From Loxodes magnus (lineage: Eukaryota > Ciliophora > Karyorelictea > Loxodida > Loxodidae), in assembly GCA_946699065.1 (NCBI GenBank), contig CAMPDV010000044.1, positions 62,001 to 126,000 of the forward strand: 64,000 bases of DNA, given 5' to 3'. Under the pieces are notes generated by a model. It had not been told where the DNA came from, made no database searches, and was given only the letters and a program-made list of their open reading frames with translations. Of this stretch, positions 50,901 to 64,000 are shown one piece after another (the first letter of the stretch is position 1; each line of letters begins with the position of its first letter). A program made the translations under genes and the position numbers.

Positions 50901-53900
50901 TTAAATTAAGAGTATAAAAGAAGAAAATAGCCAAATAGCAAAAGATTATTAATAGTAAAATTTAGAATTATAAGAACTTAAAGCTCAGAACAAATAGCAA
51001 AATGATCAGATCAAAACTACTTTGTAATAAATTTCTAAACTTTAACTAGAATCATCTAGTTAACTAAAAGAACTACAAAATTAACAAAATATAATTAGTG
51101 AAAAAGAGAATTTGCTTTCTTAGCAGTAAACTGATTATAAGCAACTAAAAGAACAAAATACTTAGCTTAAGGAAAATATTAAGAAAGAGCTAGCAGAGAG
51201 AATGAAGCAAGAACAGTCTTATTAAGAATAAATAAATGAGTTAAAAATACAAAACGAGAATATGGAACATTAGGCTTTAAAAAACTAAATTGAGCTTTAA
51301 ACCCAAACAAAACAAATATAAGCTTAAAAGTAGCAATTAGACCAATAAAAACTGCTAAACTAATAGCAGTAGAATTAAATTCAGCAACTATAAGATTAAT
51401 TAACAGACGAAAAAGGAAATTAATTTAATTAAATTAATAGTATTGAGAACGAAGCTTTAAGGGAAAAAAACTAACTGAATTCATTAATTCAAAAGCAGAA
51501 AATAGAATAGTTAAGCTATTAGAAATAAATTAAGCTCTTGGAAAATTAGCTAGAGTTCCAAAAAGAGTAAAACCAACTTAGTTAAAATTAATCAAATGAT
51601 CTATAATAAGAGTTAGTAAGTGCCAAATAAGAAAACCTGAATAATTAAGGGATTATTAAAAGTAAGAGTTAGAAATGCGAGTAACTGAACAAATAAATTT
51701 AAGATTTACAAGAACTTAATGAAAAACACACTTAAGACGTATAGGGTAAAAAACTAGAACTAAATGCAGCACTTTAGTAGATTAAATAGAAGGATTAACT
51801 AATCAATAAAGCAAATTGCTAGATAGCAAAAGTTAGAAAATTGGCAATCTAATTAAAACAGCAACTAAACCTACTTTAATAGTAAAATCAAGAAACTTTA
51901 AGGGAAGTAAAAAACTAGTAGTAAATAAGCCAAAATTTAGTTCAAGCAACTAAAAGAGAATTCGATAAAAAGTAGAAATAGATTAAATTCTAAGAAGAAT
52001 CACTAAACAAGCAAATATAGGAATAAAAATAAGAAATAGAATAATTAAAAAAGGAAATGGAAGAAGAACTGATAATAAGTAATACCAAATAACTAAAGAT
52101 TAATGGATAACAGTAGGAACTTCTTAAATAATAAAATGAAAGTCAAAAGTTATCAAAGTAAATGTCTGAACTTAACATATAGAAAGATACTATGAAAAAG
52201 CAGTTAGATGAGTTGGCAGATTTAAAAAACTAGAATAGTTAGATGCTTAATAAAAATGTATAGATGCAAAAAGAAGTTTAAGAGCTAAAGAAAGAGAAAG
52301 AATTATTATAGGAAAGAAATGAAAAACTAAAATCTTTGCAAGAAAAGTTTGAAGCAGATATTTAGTAAACTAGTAGTAAGGAGTAAGAAAAAAGCTAGAT
52401 AGTAAAATAACTGGAAGAATAACTAAAATCTTTACAGTAAGAAATTAATTTAAAAGATGATTAAATTAAAAATATACAGTAAGTAACTAAATAAAATGAA
52501 GATTAGCTTAGTACACTAATAGAAACTCTCAAATCTTAAAATGAGAATTTGAGTAAGAAAGTTAGTTAATTATCTAATGAAATTGAGTAAAAGTAAAATG
52601 ACGCTAAAATTTTAAAACTGAATGAATGCTAATTATTAAAAGAAAATGAAGATAAAAATTAAAATCTTAAAGATTAAATAAACGGTTTAGTGAAAGAAAA
52701 TAGAAGGATATAAGAAGCAAAAGAAGAGGTAGAAAAATAATTGAAAGAAATTGAGAAAGAGATTCAAGAAGAAAGAGAAAAAGGAAAAAGGTAGGATTAT
52801 TAAGAGACAGATTATAAAAATTAAATTATGTAATATATTGAGAAAGTTCAATAATTAGAAAGCATTATTGGATAGAAAGAGAATGATAAGAAATAACTAA
52901 ATAATCAACTTTAGTTATAATAAGAAAGAATGCAAGAAACTTTAAATAAATTGAATAAAGCAGAAGCTTCTGAAGAATAAAAAGCCTAAAATTTAGAAAA
53001 GGCAAATAATTAAATAGAAGAGTTACTTAAATCTAAAGAGCAGCTTTAAGATTTAAAGCAAAGATATGAAAATACTAAAGAGGAACTGGGAAATTAAAAA
53101 ATGAAGGAAAATTAAAATAATTAACTTTAGCAAGAAATTTAACAATTAAAAAAGAAAGAAGAAGCATCACAGTTACTATTGAAAGATTAAGCTGAATTAA
53201 TGTAAAGATAAAATAAAGAATTTCAAAATCACTTAAATGAAAAATAGAATTTAGAGTAGTAGGTAAAATAGCTCTAGAAGAACTTAGCAGATAACGAAAA
53301 TTAGAAACAAATAATACCAGAAATGTCCAGTGAAACTTCTAAAATTTTATAAAGAGAAAAAGAAGAAAATATGTCTAATTAAAATTTGTTAAGCGAATAA
53401 AAAAATGAAATTTCTAAGCATCTACTACAAATCGAAAGGCAGAAAAAAATAATTGAAGAAGTAAATAAATCAAATGAAGAATTATTAAGTATCTACCAAT
53501 AGCGATAATAAAATTTCCAGAATGCTTCTTAGATGTAAGTTTAAGAATTGAATGAGAAATTAAATAATATGAACTAGATTAAAAATATGCTATAGGAAGA
53601 AAACCATAATTTATAAATTAGATTAGAGCAAATAAAAAAGAATCAAGCTAATGAAAATTAAGAAAGCGAGGAAAAGATAAGAAATCTTAACAAGCGGATT
53701 AAGCAAATTGATTCTAATGTTGTAGATAATGAAAACATTATTCAAAAATTAGAGAATAAAGTTGGTAAAGCTTAAAAGCAAATTGAAAAGCTTAATCAAG
53801 ATTAAATGGATATTCTTAATGAAAAGCAAAGGATAGAAGAGTCTTTGATTTCAAAAAATTAAGAAATAGATAAGTAACTTTCTGAGTTAAAATAAAAACT

Positions 53901-55549
53901 TGAAAATTGTTAATGCGAAACATTTAAATTAGAGTTAGTTTAGTTGAAGTTGAAATTAGAAAATTGTAAATGCAATTAATAAAAAAACGAAGAAGATTTA
54001 GAACCTGCATCTGGATTATCATCTTAATCTTTTCCATTTTAAAAATTTGCAAGGTCAAATACAATTGGTCCATAAAATTTAATAGGTTAATTTGGAAAAT
54101 TCTAATAGCAAGAAAATTTAGACAATGATACTTCGTCCAATGAAATGAATGTTTTTAGTACATTTTTCTTATAAGTCCAAGATGAAAACTTATTGAGAGA
54201 GAAGGAAAACCTGCTTAAAAATAATATGCTGATTTTGAACATTCAAGGAATGCCTACTGAAAAACCAATGTCTCAACCTAATATATTTAAAATATTAGAA
54301 ACTATGATGGATAAGAAATATTAATAAGATAAAGAAGACATTGAAGCTGGAATCCGACCTCGAAAAATGACTAATTTTTTGTTGGACTTACTTGTATAAT
54401 AATATGGGATAAAATCTCTGGCTAATAAAAATCTTGCTTAACTACTTAATGGACTGAAAGTTTTATACGATGAGACGCATCCATATGGTACTTTGTTTTG
54501 TAGATTAATCTAAGTATATCATTAAGATCCTATTGACTTAATTACTTCTTGTCTCCTTGCTAAAGCAAAATAGGAGTTTAATAAATGTGCAGAAGCTTAT
54601 AGCAAAAGAAATGAATAAAAGTTAGCTAAATCAAGCAAAAAAGTTAAAGTTTAAAAAGGTAAGATAAAGTACCAAGTGGAAGCCCAAGGTGGGATGGCAT
54701 CTCTTACAGATGTTTTTGAAATAACGAACTAGATTTTTGAAAAAGATCCAGTAATAGCTGAGCAAATAAGGAGAGTTCTACTTCCTAAATACAAACGATC
54801 TGAATTTTTGCTTTATATGCTTGACTAAAGACTTAGTAAAATGGATAAAACTCGTAACCAAATATTTGATATGATGGACAAAGATAAATCTGGATCTCTT
54901 AGCATATAAGAACTGAAAGAAAGCTTTGGCCAAATTATAAAGATGGATGTAAGTGAAGAAGAAATAAATGCATTATCTGATTACTTAGATAAGGATAAGG
55001 TGGATAACATAAGTATTTAGGAATATATGGATGGTGTTAATAGTCTTAGAAATATAGATAAAGATAAATGGAAGTGTAGTGGATCTATGCTATTGAATGC
55101 AATTGCTGATATTTGCGATCAAAAAAGAAATTACGATGCTTATTAGTAATTAATCCTATTCAAGAAATAAGATTAAAACCAGAATGGAATTTTAGAATAT
55201 GAAGAATTCGAAGCAACTGTTAAAGAAGTTGACAAAAGCCTGGAGAAAAGTTAAATTGAATAAATATTTCAAGAAGCCTAATCGTTACACCACCAAGAGT
55301 AAGTGCCTCTTTGGGCTTTTCAGTCAATTTTATGAAAGTATTCAGTTGGATCTTACGGAATTAAAAGCCTAAGTAATTTTAACTATTTTAGATTGCGAAT
55401 CATTACTTTCTGGAATGGATAGAGGAGAATAGAATGCTCAAGAAGTGCTTTCGGGAGATATCGGCAAAAGAAAAACTGCAGTTAGTAGAAATATGTTATT
55501 ATTGCAAACTCTGTAGTTAAACTTAACACCCAAAAATAAGAAGAAATGA
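47935..55549 (+). CDS. Giant Gln-rich coiled-coil protein with N-terminal Cys4 module and C-terminal EF hands
   Basis: 2531 residues; exons 47935-55372 and 55392-55549, stop TGA. The ATG is followed directly by TAG (Gln). Residues 8-33 contain C-Q-I-C...F-C-L-Q-C, a possible Cys4 zinc module. About residues 50-2020 are an almost unbroken Glu/Lys/Gln/Leu coiled coil in which most Gln are TAA or TAG. A globular C-terminus includes EF-hand loops near 2315 (D-K-D-K-S-G-S-L-S-I-Q-E), 2352 (D-K-D-K-V-D-N-I-S-I-Q-E, weaker) and 2413 (D-Q-N-Q-N-G-I-L-E-Y-E-E). Only about three TGA codons (Trp) occur in over 2500 codons. Likely a calcium-responsive cytoskeletal, basal-body or cortical scaffold. No one-to-one family is claimed. 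Confidence 0.85.
55373..55391 (+). other. 19-nt intron in the giant coiled-coil gene
   Basis: GTAATTTTAACTATTTTAG. Removing it keeps the frame from Y-G-I-K-S-L-N into C-E-S-L-L-S-G-M-D-R-G and leads to a TGA stop after P-K-N-K-K-K. It is the shortest intron found here. Confidence 0.8.
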
Positions 55550-55740
55550 ACTTAATTATAGCTTAATAATTATTCCAATAATTAATCTTCCTTTCTATTA
55601 CTATTATGCAGCAGCATTCCATTAAACTTCTTTATTGAGTATGATATCAAAGAATGAAAAATTTTTCTTTTAATATCTGATGAAGAATGAATATATTCAA
55701 ATTATTTGTTTTAATATATGCTTTTTCAATTAATTAATAT

Positions 55741-56127
55741 ATGTCGTGGTCATATTACTCATAATAGTTCAGAGAAATTGGTTGTAGTTAGTTTCAAGTA
55801 TTTCATGAGAGTTTGGCAGTTCAATTTGAAGACTTTTACGAAAATTATAGAATTGAAGTTCCTTTAAGTAATCAAATATTCTAGTAGAACTATAAAGTTG
55901 ATACTCTAACTTGTAATTAGATAACTTAGAAAGATAAAACATAGTCCAAATATCATGTATTTTACAAGACAGGTGGAAGTATATACGCTATTAATAAAAA
56001 AAGATTAGTCATTATTATAGAGGCTATTTAAAATGGATTTCTTGTACTGGTATTCAATAGGAATAAAATAGCTCTATAGAAAGTGCTCCCAAAAGTATAT
56101 CCTCTAATTAACATGTTTAAGTTTTAA
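55741..56127 (+). CDS. Small protein, possibly profilin-like
   Basis: 128 residues from ATG 55741 to TAA 56125-56127; no TGA follows in frame for a long way. It begins M-S-W-S-Y-Y, like many profilins (M-S-W), and the C-terminal half alternates strands and a final helix (K-Y-H-V-F-Y-K-T-G-G-S-I-Y, L-V-I-I-I-E-A, F-L-V-L-V-F-N-R-N, K-V-Y-P-L-I-N-M-F), compatible with the profilin or roadblock fold. Size fits profilin. The match is by layout and a few residues only, so actin binding is a guess. It starts 191 bases downstream of the giant coiled-coil gene. Confidence 0.45.
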
Positions 56128-58277
56128 TTTTATTCTTTATTTTAAATTTAGTTAAAATGCAAACTTTATAAATAACAAAGCTAGGTATATACTTATAGGT
56201 ATAAAAATAGATAAAGCTTAGTAAAGAAGATTAAAGCGTATTGCTATAAAACTATTATCAAATTAGATTTATTAATGAACCTTTACATCATTATAAGGGA
56301 TAATAAGGCTTGCATTCTTTTATTACTATCTGAAGACTAAGTTATCAAAATTATGCTCTTCATATTTTCTTAATTTTTCTTCACAAAAGAACTTAGTTAA
56401 TATAATATGACTAGAGCTAGCACTTTTTATTATAATAAGGGCAAGTGATAGCTATAATGTTGAAAATAATACTAAAGAAGAGAAAAATAATTTAAAAGAT
56501 ATCGAGAAATTTATTTGGTAGGACATATAATAGAACTAATTATCGGTTCATAAATAACTATAATAAATAAAATCCAAAAATATTAAATGCTTTGCTTTTA
56601 TCTATTATGGCTTATTACAAATCATGGTGTATTTTATTAGTGTAAAACACACAATTGAGTAAATTACTTTAAATTGCTCGTAATTAACTCATCTTTCTTA
56701 TTACTTGCTTATTATCTAATTTTAATTTACTAAACTAAGTAAAAATCCAGATAAATTGATAGTACTATTTGCTATAATAACTTGAGAGTGAATTTTATTA
56801 AATGTGTTATTTATTCATTAGCTAATTTAAAAATTTTGCTATTCATTTATATCAAGTTTCTTACCTAATCTTCAGTGAACTTTAATTTCTTAGATAGAAA
56901 AATAATCCTTCAAATCAATTTTACCTTTAATATGACCTAATTTTCAAGTTAGATATCTAAAAGTTTCATAGCATTTAAGCAAAATTAAAACTTTAAAAAA
57001 AAAACTCATAAAATAGATTTCTCTTTTAATGAAATCGACTCTCTTTATGTTCTATTAAAATTAGGATAAATAAGTGCATTAAAGACTAAATAAAATATAA
57101 GAAATTAGATTTGGCAAGTAAATGAAGATAATTTAGCTAATGCTACTGAAGAATATCGTATTATAATTGAGAACTAGATGAGAACAATAATCTAGTTAGC
57201 ATATTTGCTAGATTTAATATAGCAAATTTAAAGCCTATAAGTAAATAAAAAAATGATAGATAAATAATCCTTTTCTTATAATATTTTTATACACTTCTAT
57301 ACTTACATTTTCAAACTATCTTATTTAAATATCACGTTCTTCACAACATTTTGACTTAAATTGGATTCGATACCTTGATTATGGATTTTAATTTTATGCA
57401 AGTATTTAAAATCAATTTTAAAGGAATGCTGGATTAATTCTGTGACATATAGACTAGTGATATTTCGATAAATTTTGATGGCAGATATTTATCCTTCTTT
57501 CATAAGAATTGTAAAAAGAAAAAATAAGAAGACAATCATTTTACACACTCTTAATATTTGGTCTCTTAGTTACAAGCAGGAATAATAATTCCAAGAGTAT
57601 TCAAAAGAGTCTATTTGATTTAGCTATGACTACTAGATTACATCTTACTAAGTTATAGCTTTAATTAAAAAAAATATGCTTAGAGTAGATTTCTTTACTT
57701 GAGAGTGCTTATTTAATTTCATTGCTATTAGGAATTTTCTTCATCTAAGCTAGATGCCTCTTTACTCTCTTTACCTCTTAATTCTACTTTATATTTTATT
57801 ATCACCTCTTATTAAGTTTTTGATTGCTATAGAGGTAGAAAAACTTATCTTATACCAAAGTTTATAACAAGTTTACTTATCTAATGAGTAAATAATAGGA
57901 AAAAAGCAATATAAGCTTAATATAAAATATTAGGATAATACTAGGGAGAGTGCTAGGATTAACTTCCCTTAACTAAAGCTTAAAATATCTAAAATAGTTT
58001 AGATTTAAATTACTGAAGAGAAAACAATAAGCACCTATATTCAAGTCAATCCTAGCTTATTTTTATTATTTTTAAGTTCCCCAAATTATTCTGTAACTTA
58101 AAAAGGTGTCTATGAAGTATGTGAAAAGGAAAATATAGAGAGGGATAGTAAAAGGAGGTTAATTAGAGTAATGGATTAGCATTTCTTAACGTGGTTAACT
58201 AAGAAAATAAAATAGGGTATTTTATTAAAGTATCTAAGAAATTTTGATTTTTTTTATTAATAACGTTTCTTATAAAG
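56128..58277. other. Intergenic region with one small gene candidate
   Basis: About 2.1 kb of AT-rich DNA. The candidate at 56932-57267 is listed separately. A long open frame from about 57479 has near-background codon composition and is not called. Confidence 0.45.
56932..57267 (+). CDS. Probable small helical protein
   Basis: About 111 residues from ATG 56932 to TAA 57265-57267 (next in-frame TGA about 90 bases on). The core is strongly gene-like, with about 26% of codons starting with G: F-N-E-I-D-S-L-Y-V-L-L-K-L-G, W-Q-V-N-E-D-N-L-A-N-A-T-E-E-Y-R-I, T-I-I-Q-L-A-Y-L-L-D-L-I. Predicted helical. No family recognised, and the start is the only ATG upstream that fits. Confidence 0.45.
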
Positions 58278-59868
<1,591 letters not shown>

Positions 59869-60564
59869 TTTAAATTATCATTTTTGATTTTTTATTGCCT
59901 TTTTACTAATTTTACTTAATTAAATTCTCACAATCTAACTGTTTAAAATCTAGAACAGCGTTATTTAACTTTATCTATCTAATTTCTTTCTCTTTAATCT
60001 GATTATCTGCACATTATCTAGATTAGGAATTATTAAACTTTATCAATTAAATAAAATGATAAATCTTCAGCTTATATAACCTTTTAAGCTACTTTCGCTC
60101 TATTTATAAGTTCAAAATACAATATCAAAAGCACGCTAATTTTTAAATTTAGTATGTATATAATAGGCAAAATTAGCATAGCATATTATTATAATGATAA
60201 ATTAAATCTGCTTAGTGTATAGTTTCACTCATAAAGGAAACTAAGATTGACTATATTTAAACTAATAGGACTTATATAGACATTTATTACCTTTAGAAGG
60301 TAACTGCATATTAATGATTATTTACTACTTTCGTTGCTTACAATAAGATTACTGATTCAATCAAGTTCTTTCTAAGACTAAGATTTAAATAAAATTTAAT
60401 TTAAATGACATGCAAATTATTGATGGCCTAGCTATATTATAACTACATACTCTTAGTAAATAGCTAGGGATTTAATTTAGAAGAAGCTAGTTTATAGATG
60501 TAATAGGTTTATTATTTTTGTAGGAGTTTATATTACAATTGTTTAATAAAAGAGATATAATAAA
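59869..60564. other. Intergenic, nothing recognised
   Basis: About 700 bases of AT-rich spacer. Confidence 0.55.
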
Positions 60565-62149
60565 ATGAGGTACAAATTAAGTTCAAAGTCTCTCAGTGTT
60601 TAAATGAATGTTTTTTATATTTTAACGTCATTCCTCACTCTTGTACTGATTCTGTGACTTGAATAGATATTCTTTATTGCTATTGGAGATAAATTTAAGG
60701 AAAATTCTTAGAAAGAACTAAAAGATTTATCTGGTTAATATATGTAGATATTTAATAGATAGAATGCTCATATCATTAAAACCATTTATGAAGATAATTT
60801 TCGTCAATTGGAGTTCTGAGCAAAAGTGATTGAAGATACTTTTGAATTGAATGGGTATAAAAGGCATATTAAAAGACCTTAAGACCGTTTTGGATATAGA
60901 AATTGCTATACTTTTCCCCAAATTCCACAAAAAAGCATTTCTTACAATGATATTACAATCGCAAGATATGGATATGGTAATAAAATATCATTTGATTATG
61001 GAGCTTGGTAATCAAAATTAGACGAGAGAGATTATTCTGTACAAGCAAATTATAACCGCCAGTATTGTTCTGTTTTAGATTATTATGTCAAACAGATTCT
61101 ATAATATCCCATGAATTGATTGTATTTAGGATTTTACCATGATCATGCAATATATTAATATCCTGGAGTTCAAAAAGACGCTTAATATGATCCAACTATA
61201 AGGCCCTGATATCTTTCAGCTATTAATACAAATGATTCATTGGGAGTTACTTCAAACCCATGGAGTGACTCTGTTACTAAAAAGATAGTTCTAGGTTACT
61301 CTATAAAAATAATGGATGGTGATGAATTATTTGGAGTTGCTGGACTGGATATAGCCTTCGATTAAATATCGTCTTTGTTTAAAAATTTAACAATGGGACC
61401 TGGAAGTTTTTCTATTTTGGTGACATATGGTGGCACTGTTTGTAATGACGTTCCTATCTGGAAAACAGCTGCTGGGATTGATAGAATTTTTGATGACTAT
61501 TTAACAGGTATAACTTTAGAAAAGTGAAATGAGGAAATCTTCAATACTTCAGTTCCAAGCGACACACAATTCTACTACACAATAGATAACGGAACAAAGT
61601 ATATTTATGAGAGGGAATTTGTTTATTGCTACTATTATAAAAATGGAGTAAGTCTTAATGCAGAAAGAACCTTTAGCTATTACCATGATATTTCATAGTG
61701 AATAAATGATTTATTCATCTTAGGGAGATTTTGACTAATTTTATGATGATTCTTTTGCTGAACTTATTTTGTATAACCTGCTAATTGTTGGCGTCTTCTG
61801 ATTACTTATAATAATGTGCAGCTGCTATTATTCCAGAAGGATCAAAAATAATCTTAATAAGGTGCTTAGCTTAGGAAAAAATCTGCTATGTAAAGCTAAG
61901 TAACCTAATCCTTTAAGAGGAATCTACTTCAAGTAAACCAAAGAATCAAAGTAAGAATTGCAGCAAATGCACCAGTTAATTGATGAACTGCTGGAAAAAA
62001 TGAGTGAAGAAATCAATAATAATCCCAGCTGTGGAATAAAGGACATGTTCATGTACTCAGAAATTATGAAAATTAAATACCCAAAAAATCAATATAAAGG
62101 AAGAAAAATTCCTAATGTCTATCATTTGATTAAAGAAATGCATAGTTGA
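60565..62149 (+). CDS. dCache-domain two-span membrane sensor (three exons, one micro-exon)
   Basis: 509 residues; exons 60565-61647, 61677-61697 and 61724-62149, stop TGA. An N-terminal signal anchor (F-Y-I-L-T-S-F-L-T-L-V-L-I-L-W-L) is followed by a large extracellular dCache ligand-binding region. It contains I-R-P-W-Y-L-S-A-I near residue 215, G-Y-S-I-K-I-M-D-G-D-E-L-F-G-V-A-G-L-D-I-A near 255 and P-G-S-F-S-I-L-V. A 7-codon exon then leads to F-D-Q-F-Y-D-D-S-F, a second span (L-L-I-V-G-V-F-W-L-L-I-I-M-C) and a short cytoplasmic helical tail (M-H-Q-L-I-D-E-L-L-E-K-M). There is no kinase, cyclase or HAMP-type output domain, so the tail probably recruits partners. Many Trp are TGA. Cache family call is good; the ligand is unknown. 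Confidence 0.8.
61648..61676 (+). other. 29-nt intron in the Cache gene
   Basis: GTAAGTCTTAATG...CTTTAG. Together with the 26-nt intron that follows, it brings the extracellular domain into frame with the second membrane span. Canonical ends. Confidence 0.72.
61698..61723 (+). other. 26-nt intron in the Cache gene
   Basis: GTGAATAAATG...ATCTTAG. Combined with the intron 21 bases upstream, it restores the frame into G-D-F-D-Q-F-Y; either intron alone does not. Confidence 0.72.
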
Positions 62150-62613
62150 CAGTTTAAAATCATTTTTACTTAAAGCTTCTTCTATATAATTCAAACATAG
62201 TAAAAAGATCTAATAGTAATAATTAAAAACTGTAGTATAGAAACGAAAAACTCAAATTATTACTAGATTGTAGCTTAATTCGGTCTATAATTGGTTTAAC
62301 TATATATATCATTATTCGTTATAATTGTTAACAACATAACAATCATTTTTGTAAAATCCTTCTATCATAGAAGATTAAAATGCTAATTAAAATAAACTTA
62401 TTATAGATATTTTAACTATTAAAGAATGAAGGTGTCTAAGTGTAGAAAAAGAGATATTCGATTATAAGCAAGTTGAATTTCTAGTTGATATAGGATAATA
62501 CTATGAAATGAATTGTATTAGTTGATAGTTTTTAAAAGAGCTAAGAATATAAAATGAGTGAAATAAAACTGTTCTTTAAATTGTAAATTGTAAATACATT
62601 AATTTCATTATAA
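62150..62613. other. Intergenic, nothing recognised
   Basis: About 460 bases of AT-rich spacer upstream of the sorting receptor gene. Confidence 0.55.
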
Positions 62614-64000
62614 ATGAAACTACATTCGTTTCTTTTACTTTATTACTTCTTTTTAGATTCCTTAGCATCGATTTATATTAAAAGTCCTGATAGTTTGAGA
62701 GAAAAATTTGAATAGAATTATGGAGAAGGTAGCTCTATTCCTTCTTCTCTGGCTAATTTTGGAATTCATCCGTATGGAGCTTAAATAAACGAAAAGTTGA
62801 TATTTGTTCTGTAGAAAGAGAAAAATGCCTTTGCATGCAATGAATTGGATCCTCTTAGCTACAACAATAGTGATATTTAACCTGGCGCTTTCATTTTGAT
62901 GATAGAGAGAGGGTAATGCTCATTTGTAAAGAAAGTAAAGCATGCTTAAAGTGTTGGAGCAAAAGCTGTAATTATTGTAGATGATAAAGAGGAATAAATC
63001 TAGCATATAGTGATGATAGATTAGGAATATACAGAAAGAAACTTGATTCCTTCATTTTTAATCTCTAAAAGTGATGGAAGTGTGCTTGAGAGCTATTTGA
63101 TGAATTAATCAAACAGTGAACCAATAATCCTATAACTTAATTTTGAAATGAGAATAGGATAATAGGTAAATTGGTCAATATGAATGAGCAGTGATGATGT
63201 CAACATAAGGATATTTTTGCATGATTTAGCAGGAATTATGTAACACTTCACAGAAGATTAAATGTAATTTACTCCTCATTATGTATTCTGATACTGTGCT
63301 AAATGCAGAGCATAAGGATATAATTAAAATTTTGAAAACTGTCTTTCAGGAGGACGTTATTGTGCTCCAGATCCAGATGGTACGGGACCTAAAAATGGAA
63401 AATAAATAATATTAGAAGATTTAAATCAGCTATGTGTCCATTAAATTTCAGTAATACAAAAAGATCCTAAAATTTGATGGAAATATATGCTAAATTTATA
63501 TGAAACATGTGAAGACTGAATTTCAGAAGAATGCTGCTAGTAGGCAGCAAAGAAAGCAGGAATTGATTGAAAATAGATTTAATAATGTTCGGATAATAGT
63601 TTTGAAGGATCTTAAATAGACTTAGTTGAAAATAAGCTATTGAATAACGAGTATAAGGCTTGATAGAAGTCAGCTGTTAGTTATTTTCCTAGCATTATTA
63701 TTAATAATCAAGTATATAGAGGAGATATTTAAAGTGAAAGTGTTATAAAAGCTATCTGTGCAGGGTTTCAAGAAATCCCTGAAATATGCTTATAACCTTT
63801 AAACTCTTTTTCTGAAGATGTTTATTAACCTCATAACCGTAAAAACATCATACTCATAGTTTTGTTATCTTGCTTTTTGTTGGGTACTATAATTTTCCTG
63901 ATAATCTGCTTAATTATAAGAAAAGTAAAAAATAAAAACAGTAAAAAGGAGGCAAAAGACCAGGTGACTATAAATATGAACTAATATTCTGTAATTCAAA
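62614..64000 (+). CDS. Vacuolar sorting receptor (BP-80/VSR-like), 3' end outside the window
   Basis: 462 codons are present; the stop lies beyond the window. Signal peptide (F-L-L-L-Y-Y-F-F-L-D-S-L-A-S), then a protease-associated (PA) domain about 45-185 (G-A-F-I-L-M-I-E-R-G-Q-C-S-F, A-K-A-V-I-I-V-D-D). The VSR central region follows: V-N-W-S-I-W, W-Y-C-A-K-C, S-G-G-R-Y-C-A-P-D-P-D-G, L-E-D-L-N-Q-L-C-V-H, K-I-W-W-K-Y-M (TGA then TGG at 63475-63480) and P-S-I-I-I-N-N-Q-V-Y-R-G. One membrane span at about 412-434, a basic stretch and Y-S-V-I at 458-461 close the visible part. VSRs carry soluble hydrolases from Golgi to lysosome/vacuole; the YxxPhi tail would bind AP adaptors. The EGF-like repeats of plant VSRs are not evident here. 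Confidence 0.9.

Noticed and set aside
57479..58277. Long open frame starting M-A-D-I-Y-P-S-F
   Set aside because: Codon position-1 G is only about 14% and drops along its length; no motif. It also overlaps a minus-strand frame of similar quality.

Overview
The window looks like nuclear DNA of a ciliate that reassigns all three standard stop codons. It is very AT-rich. Genes recognisable from conserved motifs only read through if TAA and TAG are glutamine and TGA is tryptophan (for example TGA next to TGG at a Trp-Trp pair in the NRF-type acyltransferase and in the vacuolar sorting receptor, and TGA at the His-Arg-Trp end of a CDPK kinase domain). About fifteen genes end at a TGA. About nine others have no in-frame TGA for hundreds of bases and end sensibly only if a TAA is their stop. 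That fits a context-dependent code such as the Condylostoma code (NCBI table 28), or less well the karyorelict code (table 27). Supported introns are tiny (19-29 nt, mostly GTRA...TTAG). The species cannot be fixed from the sequence alone.

Layout. 1-8.1 kb: C-terminal end of a PP2A scaffold (A) subunit; a coiled-coil protein; an unknown helical protein; on the minus strand, a PTC7-type PP2C phosphatase with an IQ motif and a CBM48-like domain. 8.5-16.5 kb: an NRF-6 type membrane acyltransferase; a TGS1-like cap methyltransferase apparently fused to a PHAX-type RNA-binding domain; a CFAP97-like ciliary protein (minus); a myristoylated kelch protein. 16.5-20.5 kb: mostly without a supportable gene. 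20.5-29 kb: a myristoylated ankyrin protein with a reading-frame break; a multi-pass membrane protein; a secretory/membrane protein with twin CX3C; NADH-cytochrome b5 reductase (minus). 29-36.5 kb: a cation/Ca exchanger, an MFS transporter (minus), a small helical protein and a secreted GH113-like hydrolase. 38.8-44.2 kb: an ISWI remodeller, a second kelch protein and a small charged protein. 47.9-56.1 kb: a 2531-residue glutamine-rich coiled-coil protein with C-terminal EF hands, then a small profilin-like protein. 58.2-64 kb: a CDPK, a dCache-domain membrane sensor containing a 7-codon micro-exon, and a plant-type vacuolar sorting receptor running off the window.

Genes lie on both strands, are mostly single-exon, and are separated by 0.2-4 kb of AT-rich DNA, so there are no operons. 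Shared themes are calcium and lipid-anchored signalling (CDPK, EF-hand coiled coil, IQ-PP2C, exchanger, three N-terminal Met-Gly acylation signals), snRNA cap metabolism, chromatin remodelling, cilia and endolysosomal sorting. In this code almost any AT-rich frame stays open. I therefore relied on conserved motifs and on enrichment of G at codon position 1 (about 25% in real genes, about 12% elsewhere), and I mark genes without such support as weak.
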